From contig CAXULQ010000002.1 of NCBI GenBank assembly GCA_964251965.1, positions 248,001-312,000 on the forward strand: 64,000 nucleotides of DNA. Direction: 5' to 3'. The stretch is from Mucilaginibacter_A sp964251965. GTDB lineage: Bacteria > Bacteroidota > Bacteroidia > Sphingobacteriales > Sphingobacteriaceae. This document shows positions 43,121 through 52,703 of this stretch, piece by piece (position 1 is the stretch's first letter; the number at the start of each line of letters is the position of its first letter). A model generated the notes under the pieces. That model was not told where the DNA came from. It saw only the letters and a list, made by a program, of their open reading frames with translations, and ran no database searches. Both the position numbers and the translations under genes were made by a program.

Positions 43121-44002
43121 TTACAAACTGCAAAACCTGCCAAAAACACCTAAAGGTAATTTGCTTCCTGCTGTTGCCTGTAAATACAATTCGCCAGTCT
43201 CTAAATTTTTTGCCTTTGGATAAGCATCCACTATTAGATTCTCCACAATTACAGAAGAAAAACCAAGCGAGTAAGTATTCAGAATCAGGAAATGTTCCTG
43301 CTCGTCCAGCAGTTTCACTACGTCCAGCATCATTTCCAAAATATTGTCTTCCAGTTTCCATTTTTCGCCGTTTGGCCCGTGGCCAAAAGCAGGCGGGTCT
43401 AAAATAATCCCGTTGTATTTGTTGCCTCTTTTAAGCTCTCTTTTTACAAATTTCAGCGCATCTTCAACCACCCAACGAATGTTATCCAAACCCGATAAAG
43501 CTTGGTTTTCATTCGCCCAGGTAACCACTTGTTTGATAGAATCCACGTGCGTAACTTCTGCACCGGCTGCCCTTGCTATCAACGAAGCAGCGCCCGTATA
43601 AGCAAATAAGTTCAAAAATTTAGGCTGAGATGTTTTTAGCTTTTCAATACTGGAAGAGATATAATCCCAGTTTACGGCCTGTTCCGGGAAAACGCCAACA
43701 TGTTTAAAAGAGGTTAAGGCTAAACGTAAACGGATATTTACATCCTTGTTTTGATATTCAATGTGCCAGCGGTCAGGCGTTGCAGGGTTCTTTTTTAACC
43801 ATTCCCCGGAAGTTGCAGACCGGCCTTTAAAGCGGATATGATGCTGTTTTTGCCACTCATTTTCTGTTAATGCCTTGCCCCAAACAGCTTGCGGTTCGGG
43901 ACGGATCACAATCACGTTTCCAAATCGTTCCAGTTTTTCAAAACCACCGCAATCGATCAGTTCGTAATCTTTCCAAAATTGAGGAGTAAGGAGTTGAATC
44001 AT
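43121..44002 (-). CDS. Class I SAM methyltransferase, RlmI/RlmK-like
   Basis: The 293-residue protein has an N-terminal substrate-interaction part and a Rossmann methyltransferase domain. The SAM motif I is LNLFAYTGAASLIARAAGAEVTHVD, followed by NIRWVVEDALKFVKRELKRG and the NPPY-like motif IILDPPAFGHGPNGEKW. This matches the family of 23S rRNA cytosine methyltransferases (RlmI/RlmL-K type) but without a PUA domain, so the exact target is unknown. It is the last gene before an intergenic repeat tract. Confidence 0.82.
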   Translation of the reverse strand: MIQLLTPQFWKDYELIDCGGFEKLERFGNVIVIRPEPQAVWGKALTENEWQKQHHIRFKGRSATSGEWLKKNPATPDRWHIEYQNKDVNIRLRLALTSFKHVGVFPEQAVNWDYISSSIEKLKTSQPKFLNLFAYTGAASLIARAAGAEVTHVDSIKQVVTWANENQALSGLDNIRWVVEDALKFVKRELKRGNKYNGIILDPPAFGHGPNGEKWKLEDNILEMMLDVVKLLDEQEHFLILNTYSLGFSSVIVENLIVDAYPKAKNLETGELYLQATAGSKLPLGVFGRFCSL

Positions 44003-44256
44003 TTTTTTAGCTTTTAGCTGTCAGCAATCAGCTTTCGGCGCTTTTCTATCGTCAATTTGTATTAGCTGATGGCCTTTCTTTACATTTTTTATTTTGCTTT
44101 CGGCTATTAGGCATCAGCTATCAGTCACCAGCTTTCAGTCTTTTACATCGCCAGTTTGCGTGTCTGATGGCTAAAAGCTGAATGCTCGACTTTTATTACT
44201 TTTCTAACGTCATCTCATCACGCATTAAACTGATTGCTGACAGCTGATCGCTTTTC
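44003..44256. repeat. Degenerate AGCTGATAGCTGA-type repeat tract
   Basis: The 250-base gap is made largely of variants of TCAGCTATCAG, CCAGCTTTCAG, TTAGCTGTCAGCAATCAG and GATGGCTAAAAGCTGAATGC in both orientations. It encodes nothing. Similar AGCTGA-rich spacers are common between genes in Bacteroidota genomes. Several pairs could form hairpins that insulate the two flanking genes. Confidence 0.65.
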
Positions 44257-45009
44257 CTACAAATTTTCTTTCGCTGCTTCCATAAATTTGCTGGCGAATA
44301 CAAAGCTGTTCAGCTCTTTATTGTCGGTATGTGCAATTTCTTTATTGGTGCCTTGCCACCATTTTTCGCCATTATGCAGAAACAAAATGTTATCGCCAAT
44401 ACCCATAACAGAGTTCATATCGTGGGTAACTACAACTGTTGTAATATTATTTTCGTCGGTAATATCTTTAATCAGTTCATCAATAACGATAGAAGTTTTT
44501 GGGTCGAGGCCAGAGTTAGGTTCATCGCAAAACAAATATTTGGGTTGCATGGTAATTGCACGCGCAATACCAACACGTTTTTTCATCCCGCCAGAAAGTT
44601 CTGATGGAAAAAGTTTATTGGTGTTTTTTAGGTTAACTTTATCCAGACAAAAATTAGCACGATCTCTTTTTTCTGAAATAGACATCTCTGTAAAAAGGTT
44701 CAGCGGAAAAATAATATTGTCTTCCACTGTCATTGAATCAAACAAAGCTGAATTTTGGAACAACATGCCAATTTCTTTGCGGATTGGGATACGTCGTTCA
44801 AAATCCATCGTCGTAAAATTTTCTTTGCTGTATAAAACTTCACCTTTTTCGGGTTCGTGCAAACCAACAATACATTTTAGCAAAGTTGTTTTCCCGGAAC
44901 CGGAACCACCAATGATTAGGTTAGACATGCCTTGGTTAAAAATGGAAGAAATGCCTTTCAGTACGTGTTTGTCGCCAAAAGTTTTATTAATATCTTTAAT
45001 CTCAATCAT
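44257..45009 (-). CDS. ABC transporter ATPase, MlaF-like
   Basis: The 250-residue ATPase shows Walker A GGSGSGKTTLLKC, Q-loop MLFQNSALFDSMTVEDN, signature LSGGMKKRVGIARAI and Walker B YLFCDEPNSGLDP. The SALFDSMTVEDNI segment is typical of MlaF-type ATPases that power phospholipid transport between inner and outer membrane. It overlaps the permease gene by four bases (ATGA). The periplasmic MlaD-like partner is not next to it. Confidence 0.9.
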   Translation of the reverse strand: MIEIKDINKTFGDKHVLKGISSIFNQGMSNLIIGGSGSGKTTLLKCIVGLHEPEKGEVLYSKENFTTMDFERRIPIRKEIGMLFQNSALFDSMTVEDNIIFPLNLFTEMSISEKRDRANFCLDKVNLKNTNKLFPSELSGGMKKRVGIARAITMQPKYLFCDEPNSGLDPKTSIVIDELIKDITDENNITTVVVTHDMNSVMGIGDNILFLHNGEKWWQGTNKEIAHTDNKELNSFVFASKFMEAAKENL

Positions 45010-45740
45010 AACATTAGTTGGGCAATCAGGTAATCAGAACAAAGAATAATAATACAACTCATTACCACGCCGCGGGTACTGGCCTGCCCAACTTCCAACG
45101 CGCCGCCCGAAGTGTAATAACCTTGGTAAGCCGAAACACTGGTAATTATAAAAGCAAAAACCAACGCTTTAATTAAGGCGATCCGTGCAAAAAGCGGATT
45201 AAAATCGGTTGTTAAACCGGTAATGAAATCATTTGTTGTAACCGCACCAGAAGCGGCACCGGCAATATAACCGCCAAATAACGACAGGCAAACGGAGATG
45301 ATCACCAGTAACGGAAACATGGTAATACCACCAATTACTTTAGGCAAAATCAAATAGCCGGGTGCATTTACGCCCATAATTTCTAAAGCATCAATTTGCT
45401 CGGTTACGCGCATTGTGCCAATTTGTGATGCAATGCTGGAGCCAACACGGCCAGCTAAAACCAAAGAAGTAATGGTTGGACTAAACTCTAAAATAGCCGA
45501 ATCGCGGGTAATGCCGCCGATAATAGACCGCGGGATTAAATTGCTAACTAACTGAAAAGCAGTTTGTACCGTAGATACCGCACCGATAAATACAGAAATA
45601 ATACAAACAATGCCCAGAGAGCCAATACCGATAGAAACCATTTCGCGCATAATTTCGCTCCAGTAAACCGTAAACTTTTCCGGCTTTTTAAAACTCGCTT
45701 TTAACAGTAAAATATATCTGCCTAAATGGTAAAATATCAT
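45006..45740 (-). CDS. ABC transporter permease, MlaE-like
   Basis: The 244-residue membrane protein has about five helices and the MlaE signature: VYWSEIMREMVSIGIGSLGIVCIISVFIGAV, IGGITRDSAILEFSPTITSLVLAGRVGSSIASQIGTMRVTEQIDALEIMGVNAPGYLILP. It forms the channel for phospholipid transport with the ATPase encoded downstream. It is the first gene of the pair. It is divergent from the SDR gene, with a 69-base gap. Confidence 0.92.
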   Translation of the reverse strand: MIFYHLGRYILLLKASFKKPEKFTVYWSEIMREMVSIGIGSLGIVCIISVFIGAVSTVQTAFQLVSNLIPRSIIGGITRDSAILEFSPTITSLVLAGRVGSSIASQIGTMRVTEQIDALEIMGVNAPGYLILPKVIGGITMFPLLVIISVCLSLFGGYIAGAASGAVTTNDFITGLTTDFNPLFARIALIKALVFAFIITSVSAYQGYYTSGGALEVGQASTRGVVMSCIIILCSDYLIAQLML

Positions 45741-45809
45741 TCTTTAAAATTTTTTAAAAATACATTTTTTCAACTGAAGCGCAGATGTCGATTTTAGCTA
45801 TTTTTATCC

Positions 45810-46514
45810 ATGCAAAATGCACTGCTAACCGGGGCAACTAAAGGTATAGGACTGGCTATCGCCAAAGCACTGGCTGAAGAAGGTGTCAACCTGGCCATTT
45901 GTTCCAGAAACGAACAAGATTTATTATCGGTAAAAGAAGCATTGCTTAAAATTAATCCTGACATCAAAGTTTTTGTCCGTGTTACCGATTGCAGTCTGCA
46001 AGACGAAGTTATCAGGTTTGCTGCCGAAGCCGAACGGGAATTGCAATCTATTCAAATCATCGTTAACAATGCCGGAATGTTTTTGCCGGGAAGTATTTTA
46101 GACGAAGATGAAAACGCACTGCAAAAACAATTGGATTTAAACCTGATGGCCGGTTACGAATTGTACCGTTACTTCGGGAAAAAGATGATGGCGGCACGTT
46201 GCGGACATGTTTTTAATATCTGTTCTATCGCATCCAAAAACGTTGTTGCAAATGCCGGCAGTTATTCTGTAACAAAGTTTGCGCAGCTTGGTCTTAACCA
46301 TGTTATGCGCGAAGAAATGAAAGCTTACGGGGTAAAAGTAACGGCTGTTTTGCCCGGGTCAACTTTAACAGATTCCTGGGCAGGAACAACCATTCTGCCC
46401 GAAAAATTTGTTTTGCCGGAAGATGTAGCCGCTGCCGTAATCAATTGTTTAAAAATGAGTGCCGGTGCCAATGTGGACGAGCTGATTATCCGCACAACAA
46501 CAGGAGAAATCTAA
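45810..46514 (+). CDS. Short-chain dehydrogenase/reductase
   Basis: The 234-residue classical SDR has a cofactor loop (LTGATKGIGLAIAKALAEEG), NNAGMF, and catalytic residues in ICSIASKNVVANAGSYSVTKFAQLGL. SRNEQDL after the second strand suggests NADP(H). Substrate unknown; FabG- or sepiapterin-reductase-like. A motif copy is embedded as VKEALL (45931-45941). The PspC gene follows after 20 bases. Confidence 0.88.
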   Translation: MQNALLTGATKGIGLAIAKALAEEGVNLAICSRNEQDLLSVKEALLKINPDIKVFVRVTDCSLQDEVIRFAAEAERELQSIQIIVNNAGMFLPGSILDEDENALQKQLDLNLMAGYELYRYFGKKMMAARCGHVFNICSIASKNVVANAGSYSVTKFAQLGLNHVMREEMKAYGVKVTAVLPGSTLTDSWAGTTILPEKFVLPEDVAAAVINCLKMSAGANVDELIIRTTTGEI

Positions 46515-46534
46515 AATTATAGTATAAAAAGAGT

Positions 46535-47050
46535 ATGGAAAAGAAATTGTACCGGGACGAAAACCGGAAAGTTATTGCTGGCGTTTGCGCCGGCTTGGCA
46601 GATTATTTTAACGTAGATGTTACCATTGTACGTTTAATTTTTGTTTTTACGCTGGTTTTTCACGGCGGCGGAACACTTGCTTATATCGTTTTATGGATTG
46701 TTGTGCCGAGAAGAAAAGGCGTTTTAAATGATCCTACCGTAGATTATACCGTGCACGATGCAAAACAGCCATTTCAAACGGCCAACCCAAACATCAGGAT
46801 AAACAACAATAAAGATGTAGCGCAAATTGGCGGAGTTGTGCTGATTTTGCTGGGCGTTTTTTTCCTGCTGGATCAACTCGATTTCATTCCTGAGTGGTTT
46901 AATTTTGAGCAGTTTTGGCCGGTTATCCTGGTTGTGATCGGTTTAGGGCTGATCTTCCGTTCCAAAAACAGCACTATAGAACCAAAGGCTGACCTTCCGA
47001 AAGAAGACTGGTCTGGCATCAATCCAAACGAAAACACAAAAGATATTTAA
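46535..47050 (+). CDS. PspC-domain membrane protein
   Basis: The 171-residue protein has an N-terminal PspC domain (KLYRDENRKVIAGVCAGLADYFNVDVTIVRLIFVFTLVFHGGGTLAYIVLWIVVPRR). A second hydrophobic unit follows (IGGVVLILLGVFFLLDQLDFIPEWFNFEQFWPVILVVIGLGLIF), resembling the LiaI/LiaF membrane region. PspC proteins relate to envelope stress. It is followed after three bases by the LiaF-like gene, and the two are evidently co-transcribed. Confidence 0.88.
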   Translation: MEKKLYRDENRKVIAGVCAGLADYFNVDVTIVRLIFVFTLVFHGGGTLAYIVLWIVVPRRKGVLNDPTVDYTVHDAKQPFQTANPNIRINNNKDVAQIGGVVLILLGVFFLLDQLDFIPEWFNFEQFWPVILVVIGLGLIFRSKNSTIEPKADLPKEDWSGINPNENTKDI

Positions 47051-47053
47051 ACC

Positions 47054-48037
47054 ATGAAACGCAACAGGTTATTTACCGGTTTGCTGCTGCTGGGCATCGG
47101 CATACTGTTTTTACTGGATAATTTTAATGTGATCAATTTTCATTGGGGAAACGTGCTTAGCCTTTGGCCGCTGTTCCTGATTATCAGCGGTGTAAACCTT
47201 ATTTTTTCGCATTATAACTCCATTGGGGCAACTGCTATAAAAGTGCTGGTTTTTGCAGCCATGTTTGTTTGGGTTGTTTACCGCGGCGTTATGCCCAGGG
47301 AAAATCATTTTTGGGGACGTCATTTTAACAACAATACTTTCTTCAATAATGACGATAGTGATGATGACGACGATGACAATAACAGCAAAGGTGTTTTTAA
47401 ACTGGAAGGAAGCAGCACTTATAAAGAACCGTATACGCCAGCCGTAAAAGTGGCTTCGCTAAATATTAAAGGCGGCGGTGCAACGTATATTTTGCAGGAT
47501 ACAACTAACCAACTTTTTAGCGCCAATACACAAGAATTATCAAGTAAGTTCCACTTCAATACTACAGCCACCGATTCTGGCAAAGCGATCATTTTTAATA
47601 GCAGCAATTCGCGCCATTCCATCAATTGGGACAATGACAAAGGCGACCAGGCCACTATCAAATTAAACAGCAACCCAGTTTGGGACATTGACATTGCTTC
47701 GGGCGCGAGTAAAATGGATTTGGATTTAACGAAGTTTAAAATCAGGAAATTGTTGGTAAAAGGAGGCGCTGCTTCAATGGACGTGAAATTAGGTCTGCCC
47801 GTAACAGGCAACACAACGGTTGACGTTTCCACCGGTGTTTCCGAAGTTAAAATCAGTGTTCCATCTGGTGCAGCTTGCCATATCAACAGTAAAACAGGTT
47901 TGTCTTCCAGGGATTTCGACGGATTTACATCCAAAAGCGATAACGAATACGAAACGCCGGGTTTTGCAAATGCACCCCAAAAGATCTATATCAGTTTAAA
48001 AGGCGGCATTTCTGATTTTAGCGTGAAGCGATATTGA
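47054..48037 (+). CDS. LiaF-like envelope stress protein with DUF5668-type membrane region
   Basis: The 327-residue protein has three to four N-terminal helices (LFTGLLLLGIGILFLLDNFNVINF, LSLWPLFLIISGVNLIF, VLVFAAMFVWVVYRG). A highly acidic Asn/Asp linker near residues 95-115 (DDSDDDDDDNNS) leads to a C-terminal beta-helix-like domain (LVKGGAASMDVKLGLPVTGNTTVDVSTGVSEVKISVPSG), as in cell-wall-active-antibiotic response (LiaF/YvqF) proteins. It likely senses or signals envelope damage with the upstream PspC protein. A motif copy and a strong terminator follow. Confidence 0.82.
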   Translation: MKRNRLFTGLLLLGIGILFLLDNFNVINFHWGNVLSLWPLFLIISGVNLIFSHYNSIGATAIKVLVFAAMFVWVVYRGVMPRENHFWGRHFNNNTFFNNDDSDDDDDDNNSKGVFKLEGSSTYKEPYTPAVKVASLNIKGGGATYILQDTTNQLFSANTQELSSKFHFNTTATDSGKAIIFNSSNSRHSINWDNDKGDQATIKLNSNPVWDIDIASGASKMDLDLTKFKIRKLLVKGGAASMDVKLGLPVTGNTTVDVSTGVSEVKISVPSGAACHINSKTGLSSRDFDGFTSKSDNEYETPGFANAPQKIYISLKGGISDFSVKRY

Positions 48038-48077
48038 TTTTGATGCGATAAAAGAAGCATTCAGCTTAAAAAACGGA

Positions 48078-48110
48078 AGACCGATACTTTAAATCGTATC
48101 GGTCTTTTTT
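48078..48110 (+). terminator. Rho-independent terminator of the SDR-pspC-liaF genes
   Basis: AGACCGATAC, an 8-base loop, GTATCGGTCT and a T run. It lies 40 bases after the LiaF-like stop codon, just behind a motif copy (48049-48059). Confidence 0.85.
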
Positions 48111-48208
48111 GTTTTTATCGAAACCAAAACTTTATAAATAATTTTTTAGTTTTATTACTATTTTTTTAGTTATAATTGCTTATTAAATTTTTGATACGCT
48201 TATTGATA

Positions 48209-49066
48209 ATGAAAACGATACTAAACCTTTTCCTGATTTTTGTTCTGTTTATAAAATCATCTTACGCACAAACAGCAGAACCGGCACAAGCCCAGGCTAC
48301 TTACCATTTTATCCATGTTCGGGATACCACAGACCGCGCGCATCCTTACACCGAAGATTTACTGTTGCTGTTAGGCCGAAATTCGAGTGCTTGTACCAGT
48401 ATTAATGCCCTTTTGCAGAACGAAAATTTTGTAAAGGAGGTACAAAACCAGGTAAAAAGCGCAGTCGATCCAAATCATATTAACTTAAATATCAGTGCAA
48501 AAAGGCCGGTTTCTGATGAGTATTTCCAATTCTTCTCTACACATAAATTGTTCATCAAGAAAAATTTATTAAACGATTATTTAGTAGAAGAACCGATGCC
48601 AGTAATCAATTGGAAAATCAGCAGCGATACTTTGACTATCAATGGTTTGCGTTGCCAGAAAGCAAATGCTGTTTTTAAAGGCAGAAATTACGAAGCCTGG
48701 TTTTGTGCAGTTTTGCCTTTTCATGCCGGACCATGGAAATTGCAAGGTTTGCCCGGATTAATTGTAGCAGCCAGCGATAGTAAAAAAGAAGTACAATTTA
48801 AATTTGCAGGTTTTGAGCAAATCAACAATCCGAAATTGATGGTGAAATTACCGGAAGATGCAATCCCCACTACGCAAAAAGAGTTTGAGCGTTTGCAGGA
48901 AGTGCGAAAAACCAATCCCGCGGCTTTATCTAAACTGGCAGGTAAAAGTCCTAAATCTCCATTGGATGATATAGATGGTTCCAGAATCAGCTCTATAAAT
49001 GTAACGGCCCCCGATTATGGTTTCAGTAAAAACAACAATAATCCATTGGAGTTGCCCGAAAAATAA
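48209..49066 (+). CDS. GLPGLI family exported protein (first of a pair)
   Basis: The 285-residue protein has a signal peptide (MKTILNLFLIFVLFIKSSYAQ) and the defining GLPGLI block AWFCAVLPFHAGPWKLQGLPGLIVAASDSKKEVQFKFAG. Before it lies VINWKISSDTLTINGLRCQKANAVFKGRNYEAWF. GLPGLI proteins usually sit next to a TonB-dependent receptor and may form an envelope export or maturation system for peptides. I start at ATG 48209, which gives a clean signal peptide. The next gene is a paralogue. Confidence 0.88.
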   Translation: MKTILNLFLIFVLFIKSSYAQTAEPAQAQATYHFIHVRDTTDRAHPYTEDLLLLLGRNSSACTSINALLQNENFVKEVQNQVKSAVDPNHINLNISAKRPVSDEYFQFFSTHKLFIKKNLLNDYLVEEPMPVINWKISSDTLTINGLRCQKANAVFKGRNYEAWFCAVLPFHAGPWKLQGLPGLIVAASDSKKEVQFKFAGFEQINNPKLMVKLPEDAIPTTQKEFERLQEVRKTNPAALSKLAGKSPKSPLDDIDGSRISSINVTAPDYGFSKNNNNPLELPEK

Positions 49067-49096
49067 AAGCAATTTATCCTTTAAAATATTTTTCTT

Positions 49097-50014
49097 ATGA
49101 AAAAATGGGTACTTCTTTTACCGGCTATTTTATTGGTTTTCCAACTTGTAAAAGCGCAAAAAACAGATGCAGCGGTTGCAATTGTGCGTTACAGTTTTTC
49201 GCACATCCGTGATACAACTAACAAAGCAAAAGTTTACACCGAAAACATGGAATTGCTGCTGGGTAAAAATGCAAGTGTTTATCGAAGCGAAGATCAACGT
49301 TTGCATGATGAAAAAATGAAACAGCTGATCGCCGATCGTGCTAAAACCGGAACAACCAGTATGATGAATTTTGCCGGAGTAGGCGGGCCTCGTGGTTCCG
49401 TCATCAAAATTTACCAATATCAGGCAGAGCGAAAAATGATCTGGCAGGAAAAGATCATTAACATTTATTTAATGGATGAAACTTTGCCTGTCATCAATTG
49501 GAAAATTACTGCAGATACAACCAGCTTCGGAACTTTGCATTGTCAGAAAGCTACTACTATTTTCAAAGGTAGAAATTACGAAGCCTGGTTTTGCCCGGCA
49601 TTACCTTTCCGCAGCGGACCGTGGAAATTGAATGGTTTACCTGGATTAATTGTGGAAGCAAGCGACAGCAAAAAAGAAGTAGTTTGGAAGTTTGCCGGAT
49701 TGGAAGACGTGAGTAAAATACCTGAAGAATCCGTTCCGGTTGCAGAAAGTGGCACTTCCAATAAAAAACCAGAACTTTCAATTCTGACCAGAGAAACTTA
49801 TTCTTTCAAAACAATTGAGTTACCAAAGGATGGATTGAAAACTACTGAAAAAGAATACACAAGGCTTAAAGAAGCGATGAAAAATGATCCGCAAGGATTT
49901 ATGAATAATACTTTTGCCGCTGCTGGTTCGAGTGCAAGAGTTTATATTACTTCGCGTGGTACTCCTGCAAAAAACATAATCAACAATCCAATAGAATTAA
50001 CCAACAAACCATGA
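49097..50014 (+). CDS. GLPGLI family exported protein (second of a pair)
   Basis: The 305-residue protein has a signal peptide (KKWVLLLPAILLVFQLVKAQ) and the block AWFCPALPFRSGPWKLNGLPGLIVEASDSKKEVVWKFAG. Its similarity to the upstream gene (shared RDTTxxAxxYTExxxLLLG, VINWKI, FKGRNYEAWFC) shows tandem duplication. It is 30 bases downstream of its paralogue and overlaps the receptor gene by four bases (ATGA). A motif copy is part of its signal peptide codons (49110-49120). Confidence 0.9.
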   Translation: MKKWVLLLPAILLVFQLVKAQKTDAAVAIVRYSFSHIRDTTNKAKVYTENMELLLGKNASVYRSEDQRLHDEKMKQLIADRAKTGTTSMMNFAGVGGPRGSVIKIYQYQAERKMIWQEKIINIYLMDETLPVINWKITADTTSFGTLHCQKATTIFKGRNYEAWFCPALPFRSGPWKLNGLPGLIVEASDSKKEVVWKFAGLEDVSKIPEESVPVAESGTSNKKPELSILTRETYSFKTIELPKDGLKTTEKEYTRLKEAMKNDPQGFMNNTFAAAGSSARVYITSRGTPAKNIINNPIELTNKP

Positions 50015-52680
50015 ACAGTTTTGACAAGCTGTTTTTATCGGTTGTTTTTTTGCTTGGATGGAAGGTTAGTGTGGCGCAAAACATTCGTGGCACGGTTACC
50101 GATAGTTTGGGCAAAGCGGTTGCTTATGCAAATATCAGCCTTAAAAACAGCAGCAACCTAATTTTAGCTTACCAGGGAAGCAATGAAAAAGGCCAGTTTT
50201 TATTGCATATTCCGGAAGGGATCGACCTGAAAAATTTGCTGGTGGAAGTAAGTTGCATTGGTTTTAAAACGCAAAACAAAGCTTTTCTTACTTCGGCTTC
50301 CGTTTATAATTTTAAACTTTCTGCGGCCAGTAACCAGCTTAAAACCGTTACCGTTCGGGATAATCGCCCCAGATTGAAAACCAGCGGCGATACGTTGAGC
50401 TATAAAGTTTCCGATTTCAGCAGTCCGCAAGACCGCGTTATTGGCAATGTGATTAAAAAATTGCCGGGAATTGATGTGGACGATAACGGTAAGATCAAGT
50501 ATAACGGTAAAGCCATTTCGCAATTGTATATCGGCGGCGATAATTTGCTGGATGATAAATACAATATTGCCACGCGTTCAATTCCTCATGGCGTAGTCGA
50601 TCAGGTTCAGGTGATGGAAAATCATCAGCCTATCAAACTGCTTAAAAATAAAGTGGTAAGTGAAGATGTTACGCTCAATCTAACTTTTAAAAAAGATGCA
50701 AAATTGCAATTGGTTGGGCAGGAAACATTAGGCGCAGGTTTGCCAAATAAATATTATGCTGATTTGAATGCGATGGCGTTTAAAGATCAATACAAAGCCA
50801 TCAACTATTTAAAAGCAAACAATTATAGTTTGGATTTGCAGCAGGATTTGGTATCGCACAATTTATCAGATTATTTAAAAAGATTGGATAATGATAAATC
50901 AGATCCAATTTTAACTTTGGGCACAGCCGGCGATCCAAACTTGCCGCGCAACCGATACTTGTTTAACAACTCTGCTTTGCTCAATTTAAACAATTTGGTT
51001 CATCTGAAAAAAGATGTCCAATTGAAAGTTAACTTGTACGAATTACATGATGTGCAGCGGCAATATTACCAGAAAAAAACAGAAATTTATTTGCCGGAAG
51101 ATACAGTTCGATACAGCGAAAGTCAGCAAAATAAATTACGGCCGGATTTAATACATAGCCAGTTTACGTTGAATGTAAACAAAGACAAATATTATTTAAA
51201 TGATGCGCTGGTTTTGGATTACAATCATCAGTCTTCGTATTCCAATTTAACAGCTAACAACGTTCCGGTAAATCAAATTTTGAAAGATAATCCGTTAGAT
51301 TTTTCTAATGAATTTAGCTTGCTACAAACGTTAAAGTTTAATCATATTATAGAAATTTATTCTTACGTTAACAGATCCACACAACCGGAAACACGCACCA
51401 TTGACCCCAACTTTAACAATGCTGTTTTTAACGAGGGAAAATTGTATTCGCAATTGGTGCAAACGGTAAACGTGCCTTCGTTTTTCACCAACAATTATTT
51501 GTCGTACAAAGTTCCGGGCCAAAAGATCACGCAAAGTTATAAAGTAGGTTTCAGTTTGCAATCGCAACAATTACAATCAGCTTTAAATGTGGTACAAAAT
51601 GATCAAACTATGAATGCTTTTGCAGATAGTTCGGCCAATCAAACACACTGGTTGCGCAAGCGGATTTATGCAGAAACGCAATTTGATTTGCCCGGAGATC
51701 GATTTAAAGCAAGTATCAATTTACCGGTCAGCTTGCAGCAAATAGATTATTCGGATAGTTTGTACCACTTTAATCAAAGTTTAACGCGTTTGTTTTTCAA
51801 TCCGAAAATCAACCTGAGTTATAAACTGGCGACAGAAAAAACCATCAGCTTTAATTACAATTTAAGAAATGAATTTGGCAACATCCAGGATGTTTACCGC
51901 GGATATATTTTAACCAATTACCGCTCGTTATATGCCAACAATGCAGCTTTAACCGAACGGCAAAGCAATACTTTTTCCCTGAATTACAATCATCGTAAAG
52001 CCATTACCATGTTCTTTTTCTCGGTCAATGCTTCTTATAATCATATCACCAGTAACAATATTGCATCCAGCATAATTACTAATAGTTTTCAGCAACGCGT
52101 ACTTTTACCTTATAAAAACAGCATTGATTCCTGGACGATAAATACCAATACAAGTAAATATATTTTTGCTTTGCATACAACTGTTAGTGCTGGTTTTATG
52201 TTACAATCCAATCGTTCCAATCAAATTCAAAATGGTGAATTGCTTCCTTATAATACAACTTTAAACAATTTTACCGCCAGTGCCGAAACCAAGTTTAGCA
52301 ACCAATTAAATGCAAGTTACAAGATCAATTATAGTAGAACAGAAAGTTCTTCTCCGGCAGTAATTTCGAATACAATTGTAAAACAATCGGTTCAGGAAGC
52401 TGCCATTAACTATTCACCTATTAACAATTTGCTGGTAAACTTTTCGGGCAATTATTACTTAACCATGCAAAACCAAAACAACAATTTAAAGTATTTTTTT
52501 GCAGATGCTTTTGCTAAATACAAGTTCAATAAAATCCACACGGACTTGGAACTCAACTTAAACAACATCCTCAACACTAAAACTTATAGTTCGGTGTATT
52601 TATCGGCCAATACTTATTCGTTTAGTTCTTACCAGCTTCCGGGAAGGATGATGCTGGTTAAAGCAACTTTTACGCTTTAG
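50011..52680 (+). CDS. CarboxypepD_reg / outer-membrane beta-barrel receptor linked to GLPGLI proteins
   Basis: The 889-residue protein begins with a signal peptide, then a carboxypeptidase-regulatory-like domain (IRGTVTDSLGKAVAYANISLKNSSNLILAYQGSNEKGQFLLHIPEG), then a plug-like segment (SPQDRVIGNVIKKLPGIDVDDNGKIKYNGKAISQLYIGGDNLL). A long strand-rich barrel follows, ending in an aromatic/hydrophobic strand (MMLVKATFTL). It is the TonB-type receptor typical of GLPGLI loci. It is the last gene of the three-gene operon, terminated by the hairpin at 52704. Confidence 0.87.
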   Translation: MNSFDKLFLSVVFLLGWKVSVAQNIRGTVTDSLGKAVAYANISLKNSSNLILAYQGSNEKGQFLLHIPEGIDLKNLLVEVSCIGFKTQNKAFLTSASVYNFKLSAASNQLKTVTVRDNRPRLKTSGDTLSYKVSDFSSPQDRVIGNVIKKLPGIDVDDNGKIKYNGKAISQLYIGGDNLLDDKYNIATRSIPHGVVDQVQVMENHQPIKLLKNKVVSEDVTLNLTFKKDAKLQLVGQETLGAGLPNKYYADLNAMAFKDQYKAINYLKANNYSLDLQQDLVSHNLSDYLKRLDNDKSDPILTLGTAGDPNLPRNRYLFNNSALLNLNNLVHLKKDVQLKVNLYELHDVQRQYYQKKTEIYLPEDTVRYSESQQNKLRPDLIHSQFTLNVNKDKYYLNDALVLDYNHQSSYSNLTANNVPVNQILKDNPLDFSNEFSLLQTLKFNHIIEIYSYVNRSTQPETRTIDPNFNNAVFNEGKLYSQLVQTVNVPSFFTNNYLSYKVPGQKITQSYKVGFSLQSQQLQSALNVVQNDQTMNAFADSSANQTHWLRKRIYAETQFDLPGDRFKASINLPVSLQQIDYSDSLYHFNQSLTRLFFNPKINLSYKLATEKTISFNYNLRNEFGNIQDVYRGYILTNYRSLYANNAALTERQSNTFSLNYNHRKAITMFFFSVNASYNHITSNNIASSIITNSFQQRVLLPYKNSIDSWTINTNTSKYIFALHTTVSAGFMLQSNRSNQIQNGELLPYNTTLNNFTASAETKFSNQLNASYKINYSRTESSSPAVISNTIVKQSVQEAAINYSPINNLLVNFSGNYYLTMQNQNNNLKYFFADAFAKYKFNKIHTDLELNLNNILNTKTYSSVYLSANTYSFSSYQLPGRMMLVKATFTL

Positions 52681-52703
52681 TTCAAGTTAATACTCTTTTT
52701 ATA

